A stretch of DNA of 64,000 nt, from contig NZ_FNCT01000006.1 in assembly GCF_900100495.1 (NCBI RefSeq), forward strand, positions 62,001-126,000, in the 5' to 3' direction. The stretch comes from Pseudomonas benzenivorans (GTDB taxonomy: Bacteria; Pseudomonadota; Gammaproteobacteria; Pseudomonadales; Pseudomonadaceae). Of this stretch, positions 8,154 through 17,912 are shown piece after piece. A program made the position numbers and the translations under genes. Numbering within the stretch: position 1 is the stretch's first letter; each line of letters starts with the position of its first letter. Below the pieces are notes generated by a model, which did no database searches, was not told where the DNA came from, and saw nothing but the letters and a program-made list of their open reading frames with translations.

Positions 8154-9725
8154 TCAGCGCACCAGGTCGTAGTTGTAGTCGGTGGTCTGCATGCCACGGG
8201 TTTCCTCGTCCAGGCGCTCCAGCACCGAGTTGACGATGGTGGTCAACATCTGCATGGCACCCTCGTAGCCCAGGGTGGTCTGGCGGTGCAGGTGGTGACG
8301 GTCGAAGATCGGGAAGCCGAGGCGGATCAGCGGGACTTCGAATTCCTTGCCCTTGTGCAGGGTGTCGCGCTGGATGAACTTGCCGTAACTGTTGCCGATC
8401 ATGAAGTCCGGCTTGTTGGTGAAGACCAGCGAACGCAGGTGCCAGAGATCCTTGCCGATGTAGACGGTGCAGTCCTTGCCGTACGGCGAGGCTTCCAGGA
8501 TCGCGTCCATGGCCTTCTTCCAGCGCTTGTTGCCGTTGTTGCAGAGGATGTGGGTCGGCTCGCAACCCAGTTCCAGCAGGAACTTGGCCAGGCCCATGAC
8601 GAAGTCCGGGTCACCCCAGATGGCAAACTTCTTGCCGTGCAGCCAGGTGTGGGAGTCGGTGATCATGTCGACCAGACGACCCCGCTCTTTTTCCAGGCTG
8701 GCCGGGATCGGCTGACCGGTGATTTCGCTGATCTTCATCAGGAATTCGTCGGTCCAGTCCAGGCCCATCGGGATGCTCAGCTTGGGTACTTCGTGCTTCC
8801 AGGTGCCTTCGACCAGCTTCTTGGTCTTGTCCAGCTGCCACGGCTGCAGCAGCAGGGTGGTGGTGGCGTTCGGCGCGTCCTTGATCTCGGCCTGAGTGGT
8901 GCCGCCGGCGTACATGCGGAACTGACCGTCAGCCGGGGTATCGAGCACTTCTTCCGGATCGGAGAGGAAGCTGTAGTCGACGTCCATTTCCTTGAGCATG
9001 CGCTTGATCACGCGGAAGTTGCCCAGGTAGGTCTCGAAACCCGGAACGATGTTGACCTTGCCGTTGCTGCCAACGACCTTGCCTTCCATGTAGTTCAGGG
9101 TGAAGTAGCGGGCGATGCCCTCGAACATGTTGTCCCAGCCGGTCACGTGGCTGCCGACGAAGCTCGGGGTGTGGGCATAGGGAACCGGGTAGTCCTGCTC
9201 GAGGAAGCCTTCCTTCTTCGAGTTGTTGATGAAGGCGTTGAGGTCGTCACCGATGACCTCGGCCATACAGGTGGTGGACACCGCGATCATGTCCGGCTTG
9301 TAGGTCGCCTTGCAGTTCTGCAGACCGTCCTTCATGTTCTGCTGGCCGCCGAACACCGCCGCGTCTTCGGTCATGGAGTCGGATACGCAGGACACCGGCT
9401 CGCGGAAGTGACGGTTGAAGTAGGTACGGAAGTAGGCGACGCAGCCTTGCGAGCCGTGCACGTAGGGCATGGTCTTTTCGAAGCCCAGCGAGCAGAGCAC
9501 CGCGCCCAGCGGCTGGCACGCCTTGGCCGGGTTGACGGTCAGCGCTTCGCGGGAAAAGTTCAGTTCCTGGTATTCCAGGGTGGTGGTCCACTGGAACACT
9601 TCGTCGATCTTGTCCTGCGGATGCTTCTCTTCGAAGTCATCGCGCTTGCGGGCAAGCATGTCCTTGTATTCGTCGTCGCGGAACAGCGGGTAGCTGGGTT
9701 TGATGTTGTCGACTTGCTGGCTCAT
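8154..9725 (-). CDS. nifK: Nitrogenase molybdenum-iron protein beta chain
   Basis: Beta subunit of dinitrogenase; with NifD it forms the alpha2beta2 MoFe protein and shares the P-cluster. The protein is 523 residues starting MSQQVDNIKPS; an earlier in-frame codon seven positions upstream lacks support. P-cluster cysteines are at 70 (PAKAC) and 95 (GSQGC), in the numbering used for the Azotobacter protein, and a further conserved Cys is in TTCMAEVIGDD. The long N-terminal extension is that of group I Mo-nitrogenases. It is separated from nifD by 115 bases that hold a hairpin. Confidence 0.98.
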   Translation of the reverse strand: MSQQVDNIKPSYPLFRDDEYKDMLARKRDDFEEKHPQDKIDEVFQWTTTLEYQELNFSREALTVNPAKACQPLGAVLCSLGFEKTMPYVHGSQGCVAYFRTYFNRHFREPVSCVSDSMTEDAAVFGGQQNMKDGLQNCKATYKPDMIAVSTTCMAEVIGDDLNAFINNSKKEGFLEQDYPVPYAHTPSFVGSHVTGWDNMFEGIARYFTLNYMEGKVVGSNGKVNIVPGFETYLGNFRVIKRMLKEMDVDYSFLSDPEEVLDTPADGQFRMYAGGTTQAEIKDAPNATTTLLLQPWQLDKTKKLVEGTWKHEVPKLSIPMGLDWTDEFLMKISEITGQPIPASLEKERGRLVDMITDSHTWLHGKKFAIWGDPDFVMGLAKFLLELGCEPTHILCNNGNKRWKKAMDAILEASPYGKDCTVYIGKDLWHLRSLVFTNKPDFMIGNSYGKFIQRDTLHKGKEFEVPLIRLGFPIFDRHHLHRQTTLGYEGAMQMLTTIVNSVLERLDEETRGMQTTDYNYDLVR

Positions 9726-9775
9726 GACTCTTCTCCTGCGCCTCACTCATCTGTGAACGGCGCTAGCGGATATCG

Positions 9776-9815
9776 GCTGCGGGCATGCCCCGTGTCGGGA
9801 TGGGCCGCCCGCAGC
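9776..9815. other. Hairpin between nifD and nifK
   Basis: GCTGCGGGC (9776-9784) pairs with GCCCGCAGC (9807-9815) around a 22-base loop within the 115-base nifD-nifK gap. There is no T-run, so it is not a classical terminator. It may mark an RNA processing or stability element. Confidence 0.4.
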
Positions 9816-9840
9816 GGACGTGGCGTAGGGTTGCGGTCGA

Positions 9841-11322
9841 TCAGGCGCTGACGGCGACTTTCTCGGCGGCGGCTTCGGTCTTCTGCCAGGGAGCCTGCAG
9901 CCTGCTCCAGCACGGATTGTTCAGGGTCATGTCCATGTCCCGGGCGAAGATGGCGAAGCCGTCGAAGCCGTGGTACGGGCCGGAGTAGTCCCAGGAGTGC
10001 ATCTGGCGGAAGGGGATGCCCATCTTCTGGAAGATGAACTTTTCCTTGATGCCGGAGCCGATCAGGTCGGGCTTGACCCGCTTGACGAACTCTTCGAACT
10101 CGTAGCCGGTGACATCGTCGTACAGCAGGGTGGCGTTACCCATTTCCTTCATGGTGCGGTCGTAGTCGTCGTTGTGACCGAACTCGTAACCGGTACCCAC
10201 CACTTCCATGCCCAGATCTTCATAGGCACCGATCACGTGGCGCGGGCGCAGGCCGCCGATGTAGAGCATGACGCGCTTGCCTTCCAGGCGCGGACGGTAC
10301 TTGGCGACCACCGCTTGCCACTCGGCCTGGTACTTGGCCACCACTTCCTCGCACTTGGCCTGGATCGACTCGTCGAACTGGGCGGCGATGGCGCGCAGCG
10401 ACTCGATGGTCTTGGTCGGCCCGAAGAAGTTGTATTCCATCCATGGGATGCCGTACTTCTCTTCCATGTGCCGGGAGATGTAGTTCATCGAGCGGTAGCA
10501 GTGCACCAGGTTAAGCTTGACCTTCGGGGTCAGCTCGATTTCGGCGATGGAGCCGTCGCCGGACCACTGGGCGACCACGCGCAGGCCCATTTCCTCGAGG
10601 AGGATGCGCGAGGACCAGGCGTCGCCACCGATGTTGTAGTCACCGATGATGGCCACGTCGTAAGGCGTGGTCTGGAACGAGCTGTCCTCGTCGCGGGCAC
10701 CCAGTACCCAGTCGCGCACGGCGTCGTTGGCGATGTGGTGGCCGAGGGACTGCGACACGCCACGGAAGCCTTCGCAGCGCACCGGCACCACGGTGGTGTC
10801 GTGTTCGGCGGCCTTCTTCTTGGCGACGGCTTCGATGTCGTCGCCGATCAGGCCGATCGGGCACTCGGACTGTACAGAGATGCCCTTGTTCAGCGGGAAC
10901 AGGGTTTCGACTTCGTCGATCAGCTTGGCGAGCTTCTTGTCGCCGCCGAAGACGATGTCCTTCTCCTGGAAGTCCGAGGTGAAGTTCATGGTGACGAAGG
11001 CGTTCACGCCGGTGGTGCCGATGTAGTAGTTACGGCGGCCGGCACGCGAATACTGCCCGCAGCCAACCGGGCCGTGGGAGATGTGGATCATGTCCTTGAT
11101 CGGACCCCAGACCACACCCTTGGAGCCGGCGTAGGCGCAGCCGCGGATGGTCATCAGACCCGGCAGCGACTTCTTGTTGGAGGTGATGCACTTCTTCGAC
11201 TGTTCCAGGGTCGGATCATTCGGAGACAGGTGCTTCGCGCGGTCCTTGCGGGCCTTCTCGGGATAGACTTCCAGGACTTCCTGGATGAGGCTTTCGACCT
11301 CTTCGCGTGACATACCGGACAT
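9841..11322 (-). CDS. nifD: Nitrogenase molybdenum-iron protein alpha chain
   Basis: Catalytic subunit of dinitrogenase that carries FeMo-cofactor. At 493 residues it numbers exactly as the Azotobacter protein: P-cluster cysteines are Cys62 (RGC), Cys88 (GPVGC) and Cys154 (SEC), the FeMo-cofactor ligand is Cys275 (VHCY), and Gln191 and His195 (QSLGHH) line the active site. The second cofactor ligand is the His in QMHSWDY. The ATG at 11320-11322 has AGAGGAG upstream. It lies 122 bases after nifH, with a perfect stem-loop in the gap. Confidence 0.98.
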   Translation of the reverse strand: MSGMSREEVESLIQEVLEVYPEKARKDRAKHLSPNDPTLEQSKKCITSNKKSLPGLMTIRGCAYAGSKGVVWGPIKDMIHISHGPVGCGQYSRAGRRNYYIGTTGVNAFVTMNFTSDFQEKDIVFGGDKKLAKLIDEVETLFPLNKGISVQSECPIGLIGDDIEAVAKKKAAEHDTTVVPVRCEGFRGVSQSLGHHIANDAVRDWVLGARDEDSSFQTTPYDVAIIGDYNIGGDAWSSRILLEEMGLRVVAQWSGDGSIAEIELTPKVKLNLVHCYRSMNYISRHMEEKYGIPWMEYNFFGPTKTIESLRAIAAQFDESIQAKCEEVVAKYQAEWQAVVAKYRPRLEGKRVMLYIGGLRPRHVIGAYEDLGMEVVGTGYEFGHNDDYDRTMKEMGNATLLYDDVTGYEFEEFVKRVKPDLIGSGIKEKFIFQKMGIPFRQMHSWDYSGPYHGFDGFAIFARDMDMTLNNPCWSRLQAPWQKTEAAAEKVAVSA

Positions 11323-11368
11323 GGGTATGACTCCTCTTGCCTTGCGTTCATATGCGGGTAACGGACCG

Positions 11369-11395
11369 GTCGCACTGCGCAGCGCGCAGTGCGAC
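11369..11395. other. Perfect stem-loop between nifH and nifD
   Basis: A 12-base perfect stem, GTCGCACTGCGC (11369-11380) and its complement (11384-11395), with a three-base loop. It is the strongest hairpin in the nifH-nifD gap and has no T-run. In other diazotrophs such structures protect a nifH-only transcript and give an excess of Fe protein; that role is inferred here. Confidence 0.6.
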
Positions 11396-11444
11396 TATCC
11401 GGCAGGGCCCATCTGCCCTGCCCCGTCCTGCTGCAACGGTGCGA

Positions 11445-12533
<1,089 letters not shown>

Positions 12534-12588
12534 ACCCAACAAACTTTCCGATAACCGCCAGCACAGTCTCCAGTGAACTTTGCGAAGT

Positions 12589-12604
12589 TGTGGCAAATAC
12601 GACA
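12589..12604. promoter_or_regulatory. NifA upstream site for the divergent SIR2-like operon
   Basis: TGT-GGCAAATACG-ACA fits the NifA consensus. It lies about 139 bases upstream of the predicted start of the plus-strand operon and about 205 from the nifH start, so it probably serves mainly the plus-strand promoter. Confidence 0.65.
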
Positions 12605-12709
12605 ATTGTCGCGAAACAACTCGCCCGCGCCCGTCAAGTTGCGCCCCACAAAACTCCCGTCCTGCAATAAATCTTTTCAGGATCAATGAGTTGTAATGAT
12701 CAAAAAGAG

Positions 12710-12725
12710 TGGCGCGGATATTGCC
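12710..12725 (+). promoter_or_regulatory. Sigma54 promoter of the SIR2-like operon
   Basis: TGGCGCGGATATTGCC has GG and GC spaced by ten bases and a good -12 half. Predicted start near 12736. A possible ATG at 12709 overlaps this element and cannot be the translation start, which supports the GTG at 12772. Confidence 0.75.
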
Positions 12726-12771
12726 ACTGGACACTGCAGCAGTACGCCCCCAATTCCAGCAGGAGAGTCCA

Positions 12772-13662
12772 GTGCACAGCAGCCAGATAAAGGAGATCCT
12801 TGCCCAGCTCGGCAGCGGCGACCTCGTTCCCTACCTGGGCCCCGGCGTCCTCGACGGCGTGGTCGACCGCGTGAGCGGCCAACCGATCCCGGCCGACAGC
12901 GACAGCCTGATCCTCGCCATGACCGGCGGCCAGCCGATGTCGCCGCGCCTGATGTACGAGTTCCCGCGCGCGGCCATGCACCTGGAGAACAAGAAGGGGC
13001 GCAGCTTCATCGAGCGCTTCCTGACCCAGACCTACGGCGGCGACAACTGGACGCCCTCGGCCGTGCACCAGTGGCTGGCCGACCTGCAGCTGCCCTACCT
13101 CATCGACTGCAACCGCGACACCCAGCTGCAGCGCTGCTATGCCGACCGCGCGCACACCCTGGTGGTCGGCGCCGCGCGCCTGGCCGGCACGCCCTACCGC
13201 TTCGACCTCTACCAGGGCGAGGGCGGCCAGTACCGGCCGATCAGCCTGGCCGAGGTGGATGCCGCGCTGCCGGTGCTGTTCAAGCCGCTGGGCACGCCGC
13301 TGCCCAAGCCCGGCTACGTCGCCTCGGATGCCGACTTCGTCGACTACATCACCGAGCTGATGGGCGGCTTCGCCGTGCCGGCCTGGGTCAAGCTCAAGCG
13401 CCGCGGCAAGCGCTACCTGTTCCTCGGCATGACCTTCAACCGCGACACCGAGCGCATGCTGATGAGCGACCTGATCCACGACGCCGCCGAGCCGGCCGGC
13501 TGGGCGCTGATCGCCGAGCCGGGCAACAGCGCGCGCAAGCTCTGCGCGCGCAAGCAGGTGCAACTGATCGAGGCCGACTGGAGCAGCCTGTTTGCCCTCG
13601 GCCACCCCGCCACCGCCGCCCTTACCGGCGGCCTGAATCCCTTGACCGACATGAGAGCCTGA
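12772..13662 (+). CDS. SIR2-like domain protein, nif-associated, probably lacking the catalytic histidine
   Basis: A 296-residue soluble protein starting at GTG 12772, with AGGAG at 12761-12765. The N-terminus (GSGDLVPYLGPGVL) resembles the nucleotide-binding loop of SIR2-like proteins, and LIDCNRDTQL resembles their TTNYD motif. The place expected to read KLHG reads FKPLG, followed by a typical ASDADFVDYI stretch, so the histidine needed for NAD-dependent deacylation appears replaced by Leu. It is divergent from nifH under its own sigma54 promoter and is followed two bases later by an unknown gene. The role in nitrogen fixation is unknown; I assign only the fold. Confidence 0.6.
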   Translation: MHSSQIKEILAQLGSGDLVPYLGPGVLDGVVDRVSGQPIPADSDSLILAMTGGQPMSPRLMYEFPRAAMHLENKKGRSFIERFLTQTYGGDNWTPSAVHQWLADLQLPYLIDCNRDTQLQRCYADRAHTLVVGAARLAGTPYRFDLYQGEGGQYRPISLAEVDAALPVLFKPLGTPLPKPGYVASDADFVDYITELMGGFAVPAWVKLKRRGKRYLFLGMTFNRDTERMLMSDLIHDAAEPAGWALIAEPGNSARKLCARKQVQLIEADWSSLFALGHPATAALTGGLNPLTDMRA

Positions 13663-13664
13663 CC

Positions 13665-14228
13665 ATGCTGCTGAAAACCTACGAAGCGCAAAACCTGCTG
13701 TGCAACCTGAGCGTCCTCGGTGCCACCACCCAGGCCGACACCTTCGCCTTCCGCGGCGACCTGGTGCTCGAGGAAGGCGAGATCGCCGACGACGCCGGCC
13801 GCCGCCTGCCACCGACCGCGGTGGTCAAGCAGTCCATCGTGCTGGTGACCGGCGACAAGCTGGCCATGGTCGCCGGTGGCCTGATGCATGTGCGCGAAGT
13901 GCCGCTGTTCATCGAGCGCTATCGCGGCGACCTGGCCGCCGGGGTCAGCCTGCTGTTCTACGTCGAGGACCTGACCAAGGCACTCATCACCGAGCTGGAC
14001 GGCGTGCCGATGATCCTGCTGCCCCACGATGAAGGCGCCATCTGGAACACCCTGATGGGCGACCTGCGCCTGGACAAGGACGACTTCAAGGGCCAGAGCG
14101 CCGAAGACAAGGTCATCACCCAGTACGAGACCCTGAAGACCTTCAAGCCGAAGCTGGAAACCGTCGACTTCAATACCGCCCTGACCTTCGTCAGCAAGAT
14201 CCAGCGCGAGCATCGCGGCCCGGTCTGA
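13665..14228 (+). CDS. Conserved hypothetical partner of the SIR2-like protein, nif-associated
   Basis: A 187-residue soluble protein beginning MLLKTYEAQN, two bases after the SIR2-like gene, so translation is probably coupled. It has a beta-rich N-terminal half (TFAFRGDLVLEEGEIADDAG, QSIVLVTGDKLAMVAGG) and a C-terminal half with FYVEDLTKALITELDG and a final charged helix. There are no transmembrane segments and only one cysteine. I recognise no characterised family. Its sigma54/NifA-type promoter and position opposite nifH tie it to nitrogen fixation. Confidence 0.7.
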   Translation: MLLKTYEAQNLLCNLSVLGATTQADTFAFRGDLVLEEGEIADDAGRRLPPTAVVKQSIVLVTGDKLAMVAGGLMHVREVPLFIERYRGDLAAGVSLLFYVEDLTKALITELDGVPMILLPHDEGAIWNTLMGDLRLDKDDFKGQSAEDKVITQYETLKTFKPKLETVDFNTALTFVSKIQREHRGPV

Positions 14229-14266
14229 TTCATTTGCTCTACAGAGTCCCACTAGGCCCATAAGCC

Positions 14267-14296
14267 ACTCCCCCGGCTCCAGGGGGAGTTTTCTTT
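14267..14296 (+). terminator. Rho-independent terminator after the SIR2-like operon
   Basis: ACTCCCCC (from 14267) pairs with GGGGGAGT (to 14289) around a short loop, followed by TTTCTTT. It ends the two-gene plus-strand operon and lies 7 bases before the end of the convergent XRE gene. Confidence 0.85.
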
Positions 14297-14303
14297 GCAC
14301 CGG

Positions 14304-15041
14304 CTAGCGCGGACGCCGTAGCGCGGTAAACGCCCCCAGCTCCCACTCGCGCAGCGCCAGCAGCAGCCCGCAACCGTGGCGTTTGCTCAGCGGGGCGGCG
14401 AGACTCTCCTCGTGCAGTTCGGCGAACTTCTGCCTCAGCTTGCGAATCTCCGCCTGCAGGCGGGCCTGCGCCGACTCGGTGAGCATGCCGTGGGAGAACG
14501 CCAGCACCTCGTCGTTTCCGGTGAAATCACTGCCGAGGAAATCGGCCAGTCCGCGGCGTCGGAAGAACGCGCGGATCGGGCCGTCGGGCAGCCAGTCGAA
14601 GTCGCGCGCCACGTTGAGGCGCACGTGGTTGCCGGGCAGCAGCTGGATCAGGCGCAGGCGGTCCAGCCGCGCCAGGCGCTGGATGCACTCGGCCTCGCTG
14701 AGCCGGTATACGCTGCGGATCTCCGCCAGGGTCCACTGATTGAGCACGCATACCGCCACCAGCAGCAGCTTCTCGTCGCCGATCAGCTCCTTTTCCTGGT
14801 CTTCACTAAGGGTGTGCAGGCGACTCTCGCCGAGCGCCGCCTCCTGGGTCAGTTCGGCGAGGGTGAAGCCGATCAGGTGGCTGATCTCCATCAGTCGTTC
14901 CAGACTGAAGCGTTGCGTGGCGAACATGCGCTTGATGCTCGGCTCCGAGACGCCGAGAGCGCTGGCCAGCTCGCGGTAGGTCATGCCGTGGATCTTTAGG
15001 CGGCGCTTGAGGGTGGCCACCAGTTGGTCGAGTTCGCTCAT
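14304..15041 (-). CDS. XRE-family helix-turn-helix regulator
   Basis: A 245-residue protein with an N-terminal Cro/C1-type helix-turn-helix (IHGMTYRELASALGVSEPSIKRMF, about residues 18-42, then SLERLMEISHLIGFTLAEL). The remaining 170 residues form a helical regulatory domain I cannot name. The start MSELDQLVATLKRRL is preferred over a site 15 codons upstream because the protein then begins directly with the DNA-binding domain. It is divergent from the ceramidase-like gene. Its target is unknown; it has no nif-type promoter, so it may belong to an older chromosomal segment inside the island. Confidence 0.75.
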   Translation of the reverse strand: MSELDQLVATLKRRLKIHGMTYRELASALGVSEPSIKRMFATQRFSLERLMEISHLIGFTLAELTQEAALGESRLHTLSEDQEKELIGDEKLLLVAVCVLNQWTLAEIRSVYRLSEAECIQRLARLDRLRLIQLLPGNHVRLNVARDFDWLPDGPIRAFFRRRGLADFLGSDFTGNDEVLAFSHGMLTESAQARLQAEIRKLRQKFAELHEESLAAPLSKRHGCGLLLALREWELGAFTALRRPR

Positions 15042-15158
15042 GGATAAAGTCGCATATTTCGATACTTTGTCGGTCAGTGTACGCAACCTTTCACGGAAAA
15101 GTTCAATCTCTCATCGACGGCGCACATCCTCTGCCCGTCCATTTCAGGGAGAAATGTC

Positions 15159-15989
15159 ATGATCCGCCTGCGCCACCATCTGCCCCTCGTGCTCACCGCG
15201 CTGCTGACCGGCGCCGCCCTGCTCTACGGCCCGATCGCCCAGTTGGCCAACTATCACGCCTTCGCCGACCAGAGCGAAGTCCTCGGCATCGCGCATTTCG
15301 CCGACGTGCTGTCCAACCTCGGCTTTGCCCTGGTGGCGCTGTGGGGCCTGTGGCGTCTGGTGCCGGCGCGCCGCTCGGCCGCCCTTGCCCACGGCTGGCC
15401 CGGCTACCGCCTATTCCTCGTCGGTCTGCTGCTGACCGCCTTCGGCTCCAGCTGGTATCACCTCGCTCCCGACAATGCACGGCTGATCTGGGACCGCCTG
15501 CCCATCGCCCTGGCCAGCGTCGGCCTGCTCGCCGGAGTGTGGGGCGACTGCCGGCAACGCAGCAGCGCCCTGCTCGCCGGCGCTCTGACCGTGGCCGCGC
15601 CACTGAGCGTCGCCTGGTGGTACTGGACCGAGCTGGCCGGCGCCGGCGACCTGCGCCCCTACCTGCTGCTGCAAGTGCTGCCGGTCGTGCTGATCCCAAT
15701 GTGGCAGTGGCTGCACGACCGGCCGCGCGGCGAACGCCTGGCCTTCGCTTGCGCGCTGGGGCTGTACCTCATCGGCAAATGCGCCGAACTGCTCGATCAC
15801 CAGATCGCCGCGCTGCTCGGCCCGCTCAGCGGCCACACTCTCAAGCACCTGCTGTCCAGCCTCGCCACCGCCGTGGTGGTCGCCCAGCTGATCCAGCGCA
15901 GCCGCACTACTCTGCAGAATCCGCGCGCTCCGCTGGCCGCCGACACAGCTGCGGTGGCAGCATCGCGGCACAGCCCCCACCATCACTGA
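15159..15989 (+). CDS. Ceramidase-like (CREST superfamily) integral membrane protein
   Basis: A 276-residue membrane protein with about seven hydrophobic segments and a His-rich cytosolic tail. GSSWYHLAPDNARLIWDRLP, with its S/W-YH-xP-D pattern, and a later region with GKCAELLDHQ and SGHTLKHLLS supply the Ser, Asp and His residues that bind zinc in alkaline ceramidases and related hydrolases. GGGAGAA precedes the ATG. The lipid substrate is unknown. It is followed by a broken acyltransferase gene, so a small lipid-related locus may once have stood here. Confidence 0.55.
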   Translation: MIRLRHHLPLVLTALLTGAALLYGPIAQLANYHAFADQSEVLGIAHFADVLSNLGFALVALWGLWRLVPARRSAALAHGWPGYRLFLVGLLLTAFGSSWYHLAPDNARLIWDRLPIALASVGLLAGVWGDCRQRSSALLAGALTVAAPLSVAWWYWTELAGAGDLRPYLLLQVLPVVLIPMWQWLHDRPRGERLAFACALGLYLIGKCAELLDHQIAALLGPLSGHTLKHLLSSLATAVVVAQLIQRSRTTLQNPRAPLAADTAAVAASRHSPHHH

Positions 15990-16005
15990 TGGTCAGGGAA
16001 CGATC

Positions 16006-16307
16006 ATGTTCTAAACACTCCTGCGCCGCCTGTTCCAGGCCCTGTTGCGCGTCCGCGTCCACGACTATCCGAGGTGCTGCGCAACCCACGCACGCTGATT
16101 GTCGCCAACCACGAATCGTTCCTCGGCATCCTGCCGCTCGCCGGCGGTCGGCCGGCGTGGGGACTGTGGCCGATTCCCGTGGCCTGGTGCCTGGTCAGCG
16201 GCACTAGCCTGTGGACGATGGAAGCTCCCGACTTTGCCCTGATGCCGCTGGTGGCGTTGCTGGCGGTCCACCTGGCCCTCGGCGGTGCCGCGAGGCGCTC
16301 AAGGTGA
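16006..16307 (+). pseudogene. Acyltransferase (PlsC/Aas-like) remnant
   Basis: The frame opens with ATG TTC TAA, then continues as TLLRRLFQALLRVRVHDY, and after a shift into another frame gives NPRTLIVANHESFLG, the NHxSxxD motif of glycerophospholipid acyltransferases with the Asp changed to Gly. Later residues degrade into sequence without the FPEG motif. A stop at codon 3, at least one frameshift and the missing C-terminal half show that the gene is dead. It lies directly after the ceramidase-like gene. Confidence 0.55.
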
Positions 16308-16403
16308 CGCCCCCGCACAATCAGCCGTCGACGGTCCTATCCCGCCGCAGGCATCTTCGTGTTGCGGGGGATCACGCGAAGCGAGGCTCAGGAGCCGAAC
16401 TGC

Positions 16404-17120
16404 TCAGACCAGCTCTTCCGACAAGGCGAAACGCACCCGCGCCTCGGCGCCGATGCCGAGCAGCTTGGCCAGCCACGGTGGCGGGGCGTCGGCCATGACC
16501 CGCTGCAGCTCGCCGAGATAGTCCGCCGCCGGGCCGCCGTTGGACTTCTTCAGCGGGTGGATGGCGGCGCGCACCACCTTGGCCGCCGCCGGGCCGCCGA
16601 TGGAGACGACGAACAGCACCTGGCAGTCGGCGATCTGCTCGACGCGCCAGGCGTTCTTGTCCTCGGCCAGATCGGCTTCCAGGGTCGAGCGGATGTCGAT
16701 CAGCGTCCTGTCGCCGGCGCCGACCTGGTAGATCAGGAAACGCAGGCAGGTGCCGAAGTGGCCGTCCAGCTGCTCGCCGTTGTTGGAGGCGACGGCGACG
16801 CGGATCGAGCCGGCCGGAACGCTGGCCAGGGCCAGCGGCTGCGGCAGGTCGTCGGCCACGGTTTCGCCCCAGAGGATGCGCACGGCCTCCTTCAACGCCG
16901 CCATCGGCGTGTCGAGCAGGTCGACGTCCTCCTCCGAGCCGGCCAGGCCGATCTTCAGGTCGGTGACGGTCACCCCCTGCAGGCTCTGTTCGGTCAGCGG
17001 GCCGTTGACCTGCTGGTGGAGGATTTCCAGCAGTTGGCCGACGCTGGTGCCGGGCAGGGCCCGGGCGGCCAGGGCGATGCGCAGTGCGGTGGCGCGGCTC
17101 ATGCTTGCAGGACAATTCAT
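16404..17120 (-). CDS. NafY-like FeMo-cofactor carrier, copy A
   Basis: NafY binds FeMo-cofactor and apo-dinitrogenase and is encoded after rnfH in Azotobacter. This 238-residue copy has the N-terminal helical domain (ALRIALAARALPGTSVGQLL), a linker with LKEAVRILWGET, and the C-terminal cofactor domain with SNNGEQLDGHFGTC, the His that corresponds to the FeMo-cofactor ligand, and SIGGPAAAKVVRAAIHP. The ATG at 17118-17120 has AGGAGC upstream. It is the most distal of the tandem copies, 54 bases after copy B. Copies A and B resemble each other more than either resembles copy C. Confidence 0.85.
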   Translation of the reverse strand: MNCPASMSRATALRIALAARALPGTSVGQLLEILHQQVNGPLTEQSLQGVTVTDLKIGLAGSEEDVDLLDTPMAALKEAVRILWGETVADDLPQPLALASVPAGSIRVAVASNNGEQLDGHFGTCLRFLIYQVGAGDRTLIDIRSTLEADLAEDKNAWRVEQIADCQVLFVVSIGGPAAAKVVRAAIHPLKKSNGGPAADYLGELQRVMADAPPPWLAKLLGIGAEARVRFALSEELV

Positions 17121-17174
17121 CAGCGGGCTCCTGGACGACCGCGGCGGCCGTCATGGTGATGGGGTCGGTCGGGA

Positions 17175-17891
17175 TCAGGCGTCATCGTCCGCCTCGGCGA
17201 AACGCAGGCGCCGCTCGGCATGCTGGCCGAGCAGCTTGGCCAGCCACGGCGGCGGCGCGCTGGCCATCACATCCTGCAGCGCGGCGAGGATGTCCGCCGC
17301 CTCGCCGCCGGCGATCTTCATGATCGGGTAGATGCCGGAGCGGACCACCTTGGCCGCCGCCGGGCCGCCGATGGTGACCGCATAGAGCACCTGGCAGTCG
17401 GCAATCAGGTCGCGCCGGTAGCCGTTGCGGTCCTCGGCGAGATCGGCGGCGTGGGCCGAGCGCAGGTCGATCAGGGTCCGCTGCGCGCTGCTCACCTGGT
17501 AGATCAGGAAGCGCTGGCAGGAACCGAAGTGGCCATCCAGCCGTTCTCCGCAGTTGGAGGCGACGGCCACGCGGATCGAGCCCGGCGGCCGTTCCGCGAG
17601 GGGCGTGGCGCGCGGCAGCTCGCCGGGCAGGCTTTCGCCCCAGAGGATGCGCACGGCCTCCTTGAGCGCTGCCATCGGCGTGTCGAGCAGGTCGACGTCG
17701 TCTTCGGAGCCGGCCAGGCCGATCTTCAGGTCGCTGACGGTGACCCGTTGCAGGGTCGCCTCGGTCAGCGGCGCATCGATGCGCTCGCGAAGGATCGCCA
17801 GCAACTGGCGCACGGGGACATCGGGCAGCGCGCGGGCGGCCAGGGCGATGCGCAGGGCGGCTTCCCGGCTCAGGGGCGCGGCAGTATCCAT
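17175..17891 (-). CDS. NafY-like FeMo-cofactor carrier, copy B
   Basis: A 238-residue protein with the same two-domain layout as copy A: ALRIALAARALPDVPVRQLL, the shared linker SEDDVDLLDTPMAALKEAV, then SNCGERLDGHFGSC with the cofactor-type His, and TIGGPAAAKVVRSGIYP. It has an extra Cys two residues before the Gly of the GERLDGHFG loop. The tail ends in ADDDA. A strong ribosome site (GAGGAGG) precedes the ATG. It follows the single-domain gene by 21 bases, so all four genes should be read with rnf. Confidence 0.85.
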   Translation of the reverse strand: MDTAAPLSREAALRIALAARALPDVPVRQLLAILRERIDAPLTEATLQRVTVSDLKIGLAGSEDDVDLLDTPMAALKEAVRILWGESLPGELPRATPLAERPPGSIRVAVASNCGERLDGHFGSCQRFLIYQVSSAQRTLIDLRSAHAADLAEDRNGYRRDLIADCQVLYAVTIGGPAAAKVVRSGIYPIMKIAGGEAADILAALQDVMASAPPPWLAKLLGQHAERRLRFAEADDDA

Positions 17892-17912
17892 CGGTGCCTC
17901 CTCGGCGGCGGC

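Noticed and set aside
12709..12771. ATG at 12709 as start of the SIR2-like gene
   Set aside because: It overlaps the -24 element of the sigma54 promoter; the GTG at 12772 has AGGAG at the right distance.
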